From: Litorimonas cladophorae
Lineage (GTDB): Bacteria > Pseudomonadota > Alphaproteobacteria > Caulobacterales > Maricaulaceae
DNA: 64,000 nucleotides
Assembly: GCF_014652455.1 (NCBI RefSeq)
Contig: NZ_BMYV01000001.1
Coordinates: 1-64,000, forward strand
Direction: 5' to 3'
Shown: positions 45,458 to 54,607 of the stretch, in pieces
How positions within the stretch are numbered: the first letter of the stretch is position 1
Layout: each line of letters starts with the position of its first letter
The notes under the pieces: generated by a model
Seen by the model: the letters and a program-made list of their open reading frames with translations, nothing else
Told to the model about the DNA's origin: nothing
Database searches by the model: none
Translations under genes and position numbers: made by a program

Positions 45458-46354
45458 TTAAAGCGCGCGATAGCTCTGACCTAATCCGTCAGGGCCATCA
45501 GAGCTCACTCTGCCTGTCTCCCGAAGATAGATGATGTGGGAGAGAACGGAGTGCGCAGCCGCTGGGTGAAGTCGTTTGTCGACATGCTGATAAAGCGCGA
45601 TGACAATATCCATGATCTGACTGTGCCCAGCGCGAATGGCCTCCAATACTTGCGCCTCTCGCGCCAAACGATGGTCAATATAAGCTTGGACGAAGCGATT
45701 GGCATCGCGAATTTCGGGCCCATGGGTCGGGCGTATAATATCAAAATTGCGTTCTAAGACGCGGTTTAGGCTGCGCAGATAATCGCCCATATGACCATCT
45801 GGCGAAACGACAACTGAGGTCGACCAACCCATGATATGGTCACCAGAGAACAAGGTGTTCTCCTCACGTAGGCCAAAGCAAAGATGATTAGAGGTGTGAC
45901 CCGGCGTATGCAGGGTATCTATCGTCCAACCGTCACCTTCGAGGATATGTCCGTCTCTTATTTCCACGTCGGGCTTAAAACTTAGATCATGACCTGCTTC
46001 TAACGTGACGTCGCTCTCAGCTGCCTCCGCAGAGTGAACACTAAACCCATAAACCGCGCAGCCATGTTTCGCGGCAAGTGGGCGGGCCAAAGGGCTGTGG
46101 TCCGCATGGTGATGGGTCACCAAGACATGTGTAACGGTTCGGCCCTCAAGGGCGCGGTCCAGCGCTTCGACATGGTTAGGCGATATCGGACCTGGATCGA
46201 TCACGCACACATTTTGGTCGCCAATGATGTAAACTCCCGTTCCTGTATAGGTGAACGGTCCGGGGTTATCTGCGATTACGCGTTGGACTAGCGGGCTGAC
46301 CTGCGTGCAAACCCCATATTCAAAGTCAAAACTTTTGACGAAGGGAATACTCAT
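45458..46354 (-). CDS. MBL-fold metallo-hydrolase
   Basis: A 298-residue protein with the zinc motif VLVTHHHADHSPLARPLAA and further ligands in TLHTPGHTSNHLCF and LFSGDHIMGW. A winged-helix-like C-terminal part (ERNFDIIRPTHGPEIRDANR, then AHSVLSHIIYLRETGRV) follows, as in LACTB2-type enzymes, which cut RNA or thioesters. The substrate is not known. It is convergent with the DUF1499 gene. Confidence 0.9.
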   Translation of the reverse strand: MSIPFVKSFDFEYGVCTQVSPLVQRVIADNPGPFTYTGTGVYIIGDQNVCVIDPGPISPNHVEALDRALEGRTVTHVLVTHHHADHSPLARPLAAKHGCAVYGFSVHSAEAAESDVTLEAGHDLSFKPDVEIRDGHILEGDGWTIDTLHTPGHTSNHLCFGLREENTLFSGDHIMGWSTSVVVSPDGHMGDYLRSLNRVLERNFDIIRPTHGPEIRDANRFVQAYIDHRLAREAQVLEAIRAGHSQIMDIVIALYQHVDKRLHPAAAHSVLSHIIYLRETGRVSSDGPDGLGQSYRAL

Positions 46355-46521
46355 GACGGGAGCTCCGAAAGTGACCTATAGCCCGCAAAGTCACGGGGTT
46401 GTAATTGCGCTCGATGTCTCCCTGTTTTTCATAGCGAGGGAAATTCAATAGCGACTTTAGTCCTGTCAACGATAAAAAGCGCCCCGTCTAGTCTTGGTCG
46501 GTTAGAATAATCGCCCCTAGA

Positions 46522-46555
46522 AAAATTGGATTTTCTGTTGAATTTTTCCAATTTT
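46522..46555. promoter_or_regulatory. Inverted repeat in the receptor upstream region
   Basis: AAAATTGGA (46522-46530) is repeated inverted as TCCAATTTT (46547-46555), a perfect 9-bp pair in an AT-rich stretch, roughly midway between the divergent MBL and receptor genes. A regulator site is possible; a terminator is unlikely as no T-run follows the stem. Confidence 0.35.
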
Positions 46556-46740
46556 GAAAATTAATTGTGATGGTTCAGATCTCAATGCTCTGGGCTCTCT
46601 CGCGAATCTGTCGGTACGTGCTGGTGGAATAAATGCACGTGAAGGTGCCTAGATTTTCTGAGCGATTTTCAGCTGAGGCGTTCTTTCTGCAGGCCTAACG
46701 CCCAGAATTTGATCTCAGATAACTTGCTTTGGTGAATTCG

Positions 46741-46756
46741 GTGACAAAAATGTCAC
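46741..46756. promoter_or_regulatory. Candidate operator GTGACA-N4-TGTCAC
   Basis: A perfect 16-bp palindrome GTGACAAAAATGTCAC lies 130 bp before the receptor start. Arms of this type suit a dimeric helix-turn-helix regulator, such as one sensing the imported substrate. The spacing does not fit CRP or FNR sites. Confidence 0.4.
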
Positions 46757-46885
46757 ACAAATCGCCAAATGGCAGAAAATTCTTACGATTTGTTCACACG
46801 TGACTTGAAGCGACGGTCCGAGTCTTCTTTAACGGCGGTAAGTGCGGCTTGTCCGCATAACCATATGTTCGGAAGGGGTTCCAAC

Positions 46886-49800
46886 GTGAATGACACGATA
46901 AAGAAGTATCTATTGCAATCGACTATGATTGCAGGACTGGCCACAGCCAGTTTCGCCGCGCCAGTATATGCGCAGGACAATAATGACGATTTTGAACCCG
47001 TCATTGAAACAACTGACGAAGCTGAAGAAGACGAAGCGCTAGACGAAATCGTTGTCACAGGTTCGCGTATTCGCCGCACAATCGGCGAAGCACCCGTGCC
47101 ATTGACAGTTATCGATCAAGACCAAGCTGATATCTCTGGCTTCAACAACATTGCTGACTTCCTTTCCGATATCCCGGCGCTTCAAGGTTCTCAGGTTCCT
47201 GATGATACGACAGGTGCGGTATTGAACGCAGCGGGTTTGAACCTTTTGAACCTTCGCAACTTGGGTACACAGCGTACACTCGTTTTGATCGACGGTAAGC
47301 GCCAAGTCGCTTCATCCAGCGGTACGGCCGCGATTGACGTTGGTACAATCCCATTCATCGCGATTGACCGTACAGAAGTTGTCACTGGTGGCGCATCCTC
47401 CCTTTATGGTGCTGATGCGGTTTCTGGTGTTGTGAACTTTATCACGACACGCGATTTTGACGGTATCGAGCTTGATGGTTCCTATGCTGAAGACAAAAAT
47501 GGCTTCAACGATGGTATCCGCATGTCCGGTATGATCGGCAGCAACTTTGATGACGACAAAGGTAACGCATTCCTCGCTATGGAATATCGTACCACGCAAG
47601 AACTGCGTAACCGCGAAGTTGACTTCCTTGAGCGCAACCGTTTCTTCGCTCGTATTGACGACGATGAAAACTCTGACACGGCCATCCGCACGCCAGATGG
47701 AAACCCGAACTTCGGTCTTTTCGAAAACGGTACGCTTGATATCATCAATGACGCTGGTGTCCTTCAGATTTTCGCGCCAAGCGCGGTCAACCCAAATGGT
47801 ACGCGCATTACTTTCGCGCCAGATGGAACTGCGATCCCATTCAACTTGGGTGAAGATCCACGTGCAGGCGGAACTCGCGAAGGTCAAAGCAGCACACTCA
47901 TCAATGGTGATGGTACAACTTTGAACGGCTTGTCACAGTCACTCACTCCAAAGAACGATACTGTAAACATGATGGCGCGCTTCAACTACGAAGTATTTGA
48001 AGATGTAAACTACTACGTCGAAGGCCGTTATTCACGCAGCCGTTCGCAAACGTCGTTCCAGCCGAGCTTCTTCGGTGGCGGAACACCAAACGCAATCGGT
48101 ACGTCCTCTGGCGGTGATCGTGTTCTCGACCCAGGTCGTTTCGGTCGCAGCTATTTCACTGCCACTGATAACGCCTATCTAGATCCAGCTGCTGGCGCAG
48201 CGATTGAAGGCGCTTTTGGTCTTGCTGACGTACAGCGTTTCCAAGCTGAATTTAACCGCTCGCAGGACGCGACACGTGAATTGTTCCGCGTCGTCACGGG
48301 TCTTGAGGGTGAATTCACATCCTTCTTTGACGAGAGCCAAAACTGGCTTTGGGACGTAAACTTCAACTTCGGCCGGACAGAAACTGTTAACCGTCAGTTG
48401 AACGTACGTTTGAACGATAACTTCTTCGCTGGCGCTGATGCGATCCGCATCAACCAAGATGACCTGAACCAAATCGCAGCTGCTGGCGGTAACGCTGGAC
48501 GCTTTGCGCTTGGCGACGTTGTTTGCCGGGTTCAATTCCTTGACGAAGCGGGTGAGTCGACTGCGCTCAACTCAATCGGTGCGATCTCTCAGCAAACGAT
48601 CGATACCTGTGTGCCATTCTCAATCTTCGGTGAAGGTGCTATCTCTGACGAAGCTCTGGATTACATCTCTGCGGACTTGAATGACAAATTCAGACAAGAA
48701 CAAGTCCAGATTACGGCTAACCTCACAGGCGATCTTGTTGATCTCTGGGGTGCGGGTCCGACATTGTTCGCGGCTGGCCTTGAGTATCGTGATGAGTTCT
48801 CCGAAACGGCTCCTGATGAACTGCCATTGAACGCAAACACTTTTGCTAACGTTATTGAGCCAACTGTCGGTTCATTCGATGTCTTCGAAGTTTACGGCGA
48901 AGTTGAAGTGCCACTCATTACAGATAAGCCTTTCTTCAAGAGCTTATCTGCAACGGGTTCACTTCGTTTCTCAGACTACTCCACAATCGGTTCCACAGAA
49001 ACTTATTCCGCTCGTGCTGAGTGGGAGCCATATGACGATCTGTCTTTCCGTGGTGGTTATGCTCTTGCGATCCGTGCACCCAATATCGGTGAACTTTTCC
49101 AAGCTGCGTCGCAAACGTTCGCGCAAATCAATGACCCTTGTGACATTATCAACATCGATCTTGGTCCAGCAACACGTGCAGCCAACTGTGCGGCGATTGG
49201 TGTTCCAGTCGGCTTTGACCGGAACGAAGTTTCACCAAACAGCCGGAACATTTCGGTTGCAGGTACAATCGCGGGTAACCCAGACATCCTACAAGAAGAG
49301 TCGACATCCTACTTTGCAGGTTTGACTTTCTCACCGGATTTCTTCCCTGGGTTCATCGTTGCGCTTGATTACTTCAACATCGAAATTGAAGATGCTGTTG
49401 CAAACTTGTCCATCAACGGAATTCTCAACAATTGTGTTGATGGTGCCGCTCCAGATGCGAACTTCTGTAACTTGATCACACGTAACGCTCAGGGCGAAGT
49501 CACAAACTTCCTCAGCGCGCCAGTGAACATTGGTTCGTTCGGTTCAGAAGGTATTGATTTCCAAGCTGTCTACACACGTGACCTTGGCGACATCTTCGGA
49601 ACGTCTGATGATTTGGGCGATATCCGTATCTCGACACAGGGTACACGTTTGCTGTCCCAAACAAGCCAGAGTGATCCATTGGATGACACAAGCTTTGTTG
49701 AGAACCGCAACTTTGTTGGTATCCCAGAGCTTCGCTTCAACTTTGATACAACTTACACAATCAAAGATTTGGCTCTGACATACAGCTTGAACTGGACGAA

Positions 49801-50077
49801 TTCGATGCAAGTCTTCGATCGTCGCAACAACCTGTTTGACGCAAACAACAACGTTGGCGGTCGTCGTATTGATGATCCATCGGAAACAGCTGGTTTCAAC
49901 AAAACTGGTAGCTTCGATGAGCATTCCTTCTCGGCTCAGTACACAATCAAAGACACAGTCGGCCTTCGCGCTGGTGTTGTTAACGTCTTCGACAAAACGC
50001 CTCCAGGCTTTGCCGAAAACAACATCTTTGACTTCTTTGGTCGTCGTTATTTCATCGGTGCGAACGTCACTTTCTAG
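46886..50077 (+). CDS. TonB-dependent outer membrane receptor
   Basis: I start at GTG 46886 (GGAAGGGG about 7 bases upstream), which places the signal peptide first: NDTIKKYLLQSTMIAGLATA, SFAAPVYAQ. That gives 1063 residues. After an acidic segment comes the TonB box/plug start, ALDEIVVTGSRIRRTIGEAP, the plug domain (NIADFLSDIPALQGSQVPDD, LRNLGTQRTLVLIDGKRQVA, GGASSLYGADAVSGVVNF) and then the 22-strand barrel. The C-terminus is RRYFIGANVTF, ending in Phe. The size and plug type resemble Caulobacter/Sphingomonas polysaccharide or peptide receptors. The substrate is not known. It is monocistronic with its own terminator. Confidence 0.95.
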   Translation: MNDTIKKYLLQSTMIAGLATASFAAPVYAQDNNDDFEPVIETTDEAEEDEALDEIVVTGSRIRRTIGEAPVPLTVIDQDQADISGFNNIADFLSDIPALQGSQVPDDTTGAVLNAAGLNLLNLRNLGTQRTLVLIDGKRQVASSSGTAAIDVGTIPFIAIDRTEVVTGGASSLYGADAVSGVVNFITTRDFDGIELDGSYAEDKNGFNDGIRMSGMIGSNFDDDKGNAFLAMEYRTTQELRNREVDFLERNRFFARIDDDENSDTAIRTPDGNPNFGLFENGTLDIINDAGVLQIFAPSAVNPNGTRITFAPDGTAIPFNLGEDPRAGGTREGQSSTLINGDGTTLNGLSQSLTPKNDTVNMMARFNYEVFEDVNYYVEGRYSRSRSQTSFQPSFFGGGTPNAIGTSSGGDRVLDPGRFGRSYFTATDNAYLDPAAGAAIEGAFGLADVQRFQAEFNRSQDATRELFRVVTGLEGEFTSFFDESQNWLWDVNFNFGRTETVNRQLNVRLNDNFFAGADAIRINQDDLNQIAAAGGNAGRFALGDVVCRVQFLDEAGESTALNSIGAISQQTIDTCVPFSIFGEGAISDEALDYISADLNDKFRQEQVQITANLTGDLVDLWGAGPTLFAAGLEYRDEFSETAPDELPLNANTFANVIEPTVGSFDVFEVYGEVEVPLITDKPFFKSLSATGSLRFSDYSTIGSTETYSARAEWEPYDDLSFRGGYALAIRAPNIGELFQAASQTFAQINDPCDIINIDLGPATRAANCAAIGVPVGFDRNEVSPNSRNISVAGTIAGNPDILQEESTSYFAGLTFSPDFFPGFIVALDYFNIEIEDAVANLSINGILNNCVDGAAPDANFCNLITRNAQGEVTNFLSAPVNIGSFGSEGIDFQAVYTRDLGDIFGTSDDLGDIRISTQGTRLLSQTSQSDPLDDTSFVENRNFVGIPELRFNFDTTYTIKDLALTYSLNWTNSMQVFDRRNNLFDANNNVGGRRIDDPSETAGFNKTGSFDEHSFSAQYTIKDTVGLRAGVVNVFDKTPPGFAENNIFDFFGRRYFIGANVTF

Positions 50078-50102
50078 AGACCCGCACCAGATAAGAGTTT
50101 CG

Positions 50103-50130
50103 AAAGCCGCCCCTCGGGGCGGCTTTTTTT
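50103..50130 (+). terminator. Terminator of the TonB-dependent receptor
   Basis: GCCGCCCC, TC and GGGGCGGC form a perfect 8-bp GC stem followed by T7. It lies 26 bp after the receptor stop. Confidence 0.96.
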
Positions 50131-50493
50131 ATGCGTATGAGACGGAGACTGCAGTCTTAGGGCGTGGGTTTGCAAAACGGGGAGATACGCGTGACACCTC
50201 AATATGTTGAACCAATAGGATCCACAGGCGTCTGGGCTAACTTGGGCCTAATTATGGAGGCACGCCCGCGCTCAACTGTGAGGGGAAGGCAGCATGTGAC
50301 CGTTAATGCGGTGTCAGCCTTCACATAGCGCAAACTGGTTGAGTTTGGACGCCCCAGGGCGTTCTAGGTGCAATTTTATCTTCTGATGGGGCGAGGGGCT
50401 TAATTTTTTACACCATTAGGTCATATCGCAAAACGCGCAGGGCAATGGCTGGCCCCAAACCTTGATCTATATGTCGGCACGCAGCCTTGATAT
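50131..50493. other. Gap without convincing gene
   Basis: About 360 bases between two opposing terminators. One short frame (GTG 50191 to TAG 50328, 45 codons, with GGGGAG upstream) exists but shows no family signal. No repeats or tRNA were seen. It looks like ordinary intergenic or decayed sequence. Confidence 0.5.
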
Positions 50494-50526
50494 AAAAAAA
50501 CCGCGCTGACTTTCGTCGCGCGGTTT
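50494..50526 (-). terminator. Terminator of sppA
   Basis: On the minus strand AAACCGCGC pairs with GCGCGGTTT in a 9-bp stem and ends in T7. It lies 60 bp after the sppA stop. Confidence 0.93.
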
Positions 50527-50585
50527 AAAGATAATGCTATGAAAAGCGGGAAGGCCGCTTCTCGCGTTGGTAAAGCCGTTAGAGT

Positions 50586-52346
50586 CTAACGTAGTTCTGG
50601 GATATCGGCTTTCATTTCCTGACCGAAACGCGCGGAATTGCGAGCTCGCAGGGCGGCTTGCACCTCTGGCAGCGCAGTGATTTCGCGCAAGATTTTGACG
50701 TCTTCAGCGACTTGTGCCGACCCAGTGAACAGGTCTTCGATCTGTTCCTCAACTGTCTTCTGTCGGGGGAAGATCTTAATGCGTACGTCTTCGTCTGCAT
50801 CAATTTCGGCCAGCTTTTTAGCCGCATTGATTGCTGTCATGATGCCGCCAAGCTCGTCGACGAGCCCAATCTCCTTGGCTTGAGCTCCCGTCCAAACGCG
50901 ACCTTTTGCGATTTCTTGAACTCGTTCGAGCGGAAGGTCGCGTCCATTTGCAACGCGCTGGGTGAAATCATCATAGATGTCTTGCAGTTGACCTCGGTAA
51001 GCTTCGGACTGACTTGGTGAGAAAGGCGTGTCTGCGGAGTAGGCACCTGCGAATTCGCCGCCGACTGTGATCCCTTCAATGTTATATCCAACTTTGGCAA
51101 ATGTACCTTCCAATGCAACCTTACCGCCAAAGACACCAATAGAGCCTGTGATTGTTTGGGGGAGGGCAACGATGTGGTCGGCATGCGCGGCAACGTAGTA
51201 ACCGCCAGAAGCCGCGTATTGACCCATGGAAATGACAACGGGTTTGCCAGCATCGCGGGCGCGATCAGCGGCTGCAAGGATTTGATCCGAGGCTGCGGGA
51301 CTGCCACCTGGGGAGGAGACACGGAAGACGATGGCTTTCACCTTCTTATCTTTCAACGCGGCGTCAAAGCCGTCCGAAACTGTATCACCGCCCATTGAGA
51401 TGCCGCCTCCAAAGAGGGAGCCGCCTGAGGATTGACCCGGCAAGACGGCGCCTTGCCCGCCGATGAAGGCGATTGTGCTCTCACCCTTTGTGGTACCAGG
51501 GCCGTAATCACTGAGGCTCAGAAAGGCGATCTTATCATTGCCTGTCTTCTTGCGGACATAGTCTTTTGCCTCAGCAAGTTGGCCGAGTTTATCGACCATG
51601 CCTGCCGCCATGGCGTCTTCTGCACTGTGAGGCGAAGTCATCAGCACGTCTGTAATGCTCGCGACGCTCATCTCGCGGTCTTCCGCAATTTGCGCTACGG
51701 CATTGTCAAAAATGGAAGTGAGGTAGCTCGTCGTGGCTTCACGATGGGCAGGGGTGAAATCCTTCTCCGTGTAGGAGTTCACAGCATTCTTATACTCGTG
51801 AAATTGGAAGAACTCGGGGTCGGCATCGAATTTCTCCATAACGCCGCCCAGGAATTCTGTCTCGGAGCGCATGCCAGAGACCGCGAACCCCGTTGTATCT
51901 TGCATCCAAATCTCATCTGCTGCGGACACAGCTTGGTAGGACATCGGGGAGGTGCCTTCAAAACCTTGCGCATGGGCGATCACGAATTTGCCTGATTCTT
52001 TAAAATCGAGCAGGGCGAGACGAAGCTCCTCAGCGCTGGCCGGCGCCATTCCAAAGTTCTCAGCACGGATAAAGACACCTTTGACCGAATCATCGTCCTT
52101 GGCGCGGTGCAGCGCATAAACTGTATCAACCACTGATTTGGGGTTGCCCCCAAACAAGCTTTCGCCGACCGAATGATCAATAAAGGGCTGACGCAAATCC
52201 ATAGTGAGGACGCGGTCGGGTGTCTTTTGATTGATGGACCCCAAAGAACCTAGCAGGCCAAAGAACATGAAGATAACAATCAGTAAAACGAAAAAGCCGA
52301 AAATTCCAGCAATTGTACCTGCTACTGTGATGAAAAACTGACGCAT
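50586..52346 (-). CDS. sppA: Signal peptide peptidase SppA (67-kDa type)
   Basis: A 586-residue membrane-anchored protease with an N-terminal hydrophobic segment (ITVAGTIAGIFGFFVLLIVI) and two S49 domains. The catalytic Lys is expected in EYKNAVNSYTEKDFTPAHRE (domain 1) and the nucleophile Ser in ISMGQYAASGGYYVAAHAD (domain 2). It digests signal peptides left in the inner membrane. The length matches the long E. coli-type form. A tRNA-Gln gene starts 233 bp away on the other strand. Confidence 0.96.
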   Translation of the reverse strand: MRQFFITVAGTIAGIFGFFVLLIVIFMFFGLLGSLGSINQKTPDRVLTMDLRQPFIDHSVGESLFGGNPKSVVDTVYALHRAKDDDSVKGVFIRAENFGMAPASAEELRLALLDFKESGKFVIAHAQGFEGTSPMSYQAVSAADEIWMQDTTGFAVSGMRSETEFLGGVMEKFDADPEFFQFHEYKNAVNSYTEKDFTPAHREATTSYLTSIFDNAVAQIAEDREMSVASITDVLMTSPHSAEDAMAAGMVDKLGQLAEAKDYVRKKTGNDKIAFLSLSDYGPGTTKGESTIAFIGGQGAVLPGQSSGGSLFGGGISMGGDTVSDGFDAALKDKKVKAIVFRVSSPGGSPAASDQILAAADRARDAGKPVVISMGQYAASGGYYVAAHADHIVALPQTITGSIGVFGGKVALEGTFAKVGYNIEGITVGGEFAGAYSADTPFSPSQSEAYRGQLQDIYDDFTQRVANGRDLPLERVQEIAKGRVWTGAQAKEIGLVDELGGIMTAINAAKKLAEIDADEDVRIKIFPRQKTVEEQIEDLFTGSAQVAEDVKILREITALPEVQAALRARNSARFGQEMKADIPELR

Positions 52347-52579
52347 GCGATTCGATCCGTTCTGTGAGCCTAAAAGTATTGAGGTGTAGTATTTGTTGTT
52401 AAACGATAAGAAATTACTCGCAAGGGCTAGAATTTTATTTTTAACAGTTCGCCTAAGGCCAGAATATCTGGAACAAATGCGACGAAAGTGGTCTCGCTGA
52501 CTTTTTTTGAACTTAACCTGTTGCGTTAAAGCTAGCTGCCTATTATGGAGCCGCTCACGCCTGATTGGACATGTAATAT

Positions 52580-52653
52580 TGGGGCGTAGCCAAGTGGTAA
52601 GGCATCGGGTTTTGATCCCGTGATCGTTGGTTCGACCCCAGCCGCCCCAACCA
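52580..52653 (+). tRNA. tRNA-Gln (UUG anticodon)
   Basis: The acceptor arms TGGGGCG (52580-52586) and CGCCCCA (52643-52649) pair. The anticodon loop TTTTGAT, within stem TCGGG/CCCGT, gives TTG, which reads CAA (Gln). A TTCGA T-loop follows (GGTTCGACCCC). The discriminator A and the 3' CCA are encoded, so the mature end is in the gene. Length 74 nt. Confidence 0.97.
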
Positions 52654-52691
52654 TGTCCTTCAAATGATCAATGTGTAACCCATTGATTCCT

Positions 52692-52722
52692 ATGCCCCCT
52701 TCTGGGGCTGTCCTCTTTTTTG
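52692..52722 (+). terminator. Probable terminator of tRNA-Gln
   Basis: GCCCC, a 5-nt loop and GGGGC form a short stem (52694-52708), followed by TGTCC and TCTTTTTTG. The gap before the T-run weakens it. Confidence 0.6.
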
Positions 52723-52923
52723 TATTGATTTTGCCTCGTCTGTGGACAAGTCGGGGTGTTCATGTTACTTTATCACATAATAAAAGTGAGCTTGAGTGCC
52801 AAAAAGCGCGTAAAATGCCTTGCACTCCAATCGCTGTAATGATTGATTAATAAAAAATGCCCGTGTAAGCGGGATTTCGATAACGCGCCGCTAAGTGCGC
52901 GAACGAGTAATTGGAGGACCTGA

Positions 52924-53733
52924 GTGGTGAACAAAACGACCGCCCGTATTGCGATTTGCATTGGCCTCATGACGAGTGTCCAGCTGGCTCTGCCTGGCTT
53001 TGCTTGCGCACAGGACGCCGACATGAAGGCAAAAGAATTTTCGGCGATCCTCGATCAGATCGAAAATGTGAAGCTCGCAACGGCGCAGCGCGAAGTAATG
53101 TTGCAGAAGCAAGAAGCTTCAATGGCAAGTATTCGCCAGCAGCTCGAAACTGTTCCTCAGACCAAAGAAGCCGTTCGTGGCATCGTGACCCGTATGACGG
53201 CCGAGATTGAAAAAGTTATTGAGTCTGACTTGCCGTTCCGCAAAGAGGAACGTTATGCGCGTCTGGATAGCCTGCGCGAGAAACTAGCAGACGAAAGCTA
53301 CAGCGACTCCGACTTGTTCCGTCGTGCCATCACACTTTACGATGTTGAGGCGAATTACGGCTACACCATTTCCGCCTACACGGGTGATCATCCGCTTCAG
53401 CCAGGGCGGCGTCTCGCGGCTTGCGTAGAAGATACCGCGTCTCCGACGTGCAACCTTTCTAGCGATCAGCAAAAGAAGCTTGAGGCTGGCGAAACGCTCG
53501 AAGCCATCTCAGAAACAATCAAAGACGGAAACTACGTCCATTTTGGTCGTATGTCTTTCATCTATCTTGATCTCGACAGCCGTGAAGGCTTTCGTTGGAG
53601 TAAAGAAGCTGATGCGTGGGAGCCATTGGCGTCCCGCGATATTATTAATGCGCGTAGAGCGGTGCGGATTGCGCGCGGCGAAAGTGCCCCGGGTGTCGTA
53701 ACAGCGCCAATTAAAGTGCAAGCCGCGCAATAA
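52924..53733 (+). CDS. DUF3450 periplasmic protein (first copy)
   Basis: The start is GTG 52924 (GGAGG seven bases upstream; a second GTG at 52927 is possible). The 269-residue protein has a signal peptide ending GFACAQ-DAD. A coiled-coil N-terminal half follows (EFSAILDQIENVKLATAQRE, SIRQQLETVPQTKEAVRGIV), then DLPFRKEERYARLDSLREKL and FRRAITLYDVEANYGYTISA, diagnostic of DUF3450. Such proteins are found beside TonB2-type ExbB/D systems and are probably periplasmic helpers of the TonB complex. A Cys pair (AACVEDTASPTC) is an insert not seen in the second copy. Confidence 0.9.
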   Translation: MVNKTTARIAICIGLMTSVQLALPGFACAQDADMKAKEFSAILDQIENVKLATAQREVMLQKQEASMASIRQQLETVPQTKEAVRGIVTRMTAEIEKVIESDLPFRKEERYARLDSLREKLADESYSDSDLFRRAITLYDVEANYGYTISAYTGDHPLQPGRRLAACVEDTASPTCNLSSDQQKKLEAGETLEAISETIKDGNYVHFGRMSFIYLDLDSREGFRWSKEADAWEPLASRDIINARRAVRIARGESAPGVVTAPIKVQAAQ

Positions 53734-53827
53734 GCGTCCTGCGTACAAGTCGATTGCGGTTCGTGACGTGCAAGGCCTTAGGTCAACACGCTCAAATCGC
53801 CAAACATAAGCAGCCTGGAAGGAAACC

Positions 53828-54589
53828 ATGTTAAAATCTTCAATCGCCAAGCGCCTGATGTTGGCCGGTGTAACAGTTGGACTGCTTGCCGCTCCGGCAC
53901 ATGCCCAGCTGGACACCGCCTTGAGTATTGCGAAGTCTTCCACGGCTGCCGCCGCTGCGTCTCAGCAGCGCGTCGAAGCCGCCGATGACCGGGCTGATAA
54001 CGCCATTCGCGAATATCGCGCCGTGCTTCAGCAGAAAGACAATATTGAGCTTTTCGTCGCTCAGCAGGACATCTTCCGCGCTTCACAACTCAGCGAGATT
54101 GAGTCGCTGCGTCGTCAGCTGGGAACAGTTGAGCAGATCAAGCAGGGCATGAGCCCAATGATGTTGAAAATGGCTGCGGCTTTGGAAGACAGCATCAAAG
54201 CGGACCTTCCGTTCAACTTGAATGAGCGTCTTGCGCGGATCGACAATGTGAAATCCGTTCTGGGTGATCCAAATGTCTCACCTGCTGAGCAGTATCGTCG
54301 TGTGTTGAATGCTTACAAAATCGAAGTGACATACGGTTTGGGTATCGACTCATATGAGGGTGCTCATCCGACAATGCCGGGCAATGTGGTGAACTTCATC
54401 CGTTTTGGTCGTACGTCGCTGGTATATACATCGAAGGATGAGTCAGACATCGCAGTTTATGATCTGCCTTCGAAATCCTGGAAAACACTAGAGGGTGCCG
54501 ATGGTATCCAAATGCGTCAGGCAATTCGTATCGCTAAAGGCGAAGCCGCGCCGGGCTTGGTCTATGCTCCCGTCATGGCCGGCAAATAG
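53828..54589 (+). CDS. DUF3450 periplasmic protein (second copy)
   Basis: This 253-residue protein is a paralogue of the gene before it. It shows a signal peptide (ending PAHAQ), a coiled coil, DLPFNLNERLARIDNVKSVL and VLNAYKIEVTYGLGIDSYEG, then VNFIRFGRTSLVYTSKDESD and a common C-terminal RQAIRIAKGEAAPGLVYAP. Having two divergent DUF3450 copies in one operon is less common than one. A GGAAGGAAACC site precedes the ATG. The next gene starts 18 bp later. Confidence 0.9.
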   Translation: MLKSSIAKRLMLAGVTVGLLAAPAHAQLDTALSIAKSSTAAAAASQQRVEAADDRADNAIREYRAVLQQKDNIELFVAQQDIFRASQLSEIESLRRQLGTVEQIKQGMSPMMLKMAAALEDSIKADLPFNLNERLARIDNVKSVLGDPNVSPAEQYRRVLNAYKIEVTYGLGIDSYEGAHPTMPGNVVNFIRFGRTSLVYTSKDESDIAVYDLPSKSWKTLEGADGIQMRQAIRIAKGEAAPGLVYAPVMAGK

Positions 54590-54607
54590 AATAGAGGAAT
54601 CATTAAC

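Larger units (their letters stand above)
46355..46885. other. Regulatory gap upstream of the TonB-dependent receptor
   Basis: No convincing gene is seen in these 531 bases, apart from a short in-frame N-terminal extension of the receptor starting at 46769 that lacks a signal peptide. Two inverted repeats stand out: AAAATTGGA/TCCAATTTT at 46522-46555, and GTGACA-AAAA-TGTCAC at 46741-46756. Divergent promoters for the MBL gene and the receptor must lie here. Confidence 0.6.

Noticed and set aside
46769-46885. 39-residue N-terminal extension of the TonB-dependent receptor
   Set aside because: It would bury the signal peptide; GTG 46886 has a good ribosome-binding site and puts the signal peptide first.
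50191-50328. 45-codon frame with GGGGAG upstream after the receptor terminator
   Set aside because: No family signal, and it lies between opposing terminators. Kept only as a remark.
52347-52579. Additional tRNA genes next to tRNA-Gln
   Set aside because: No second cloverleaf or TTCGA T-loop was found in the flanks.
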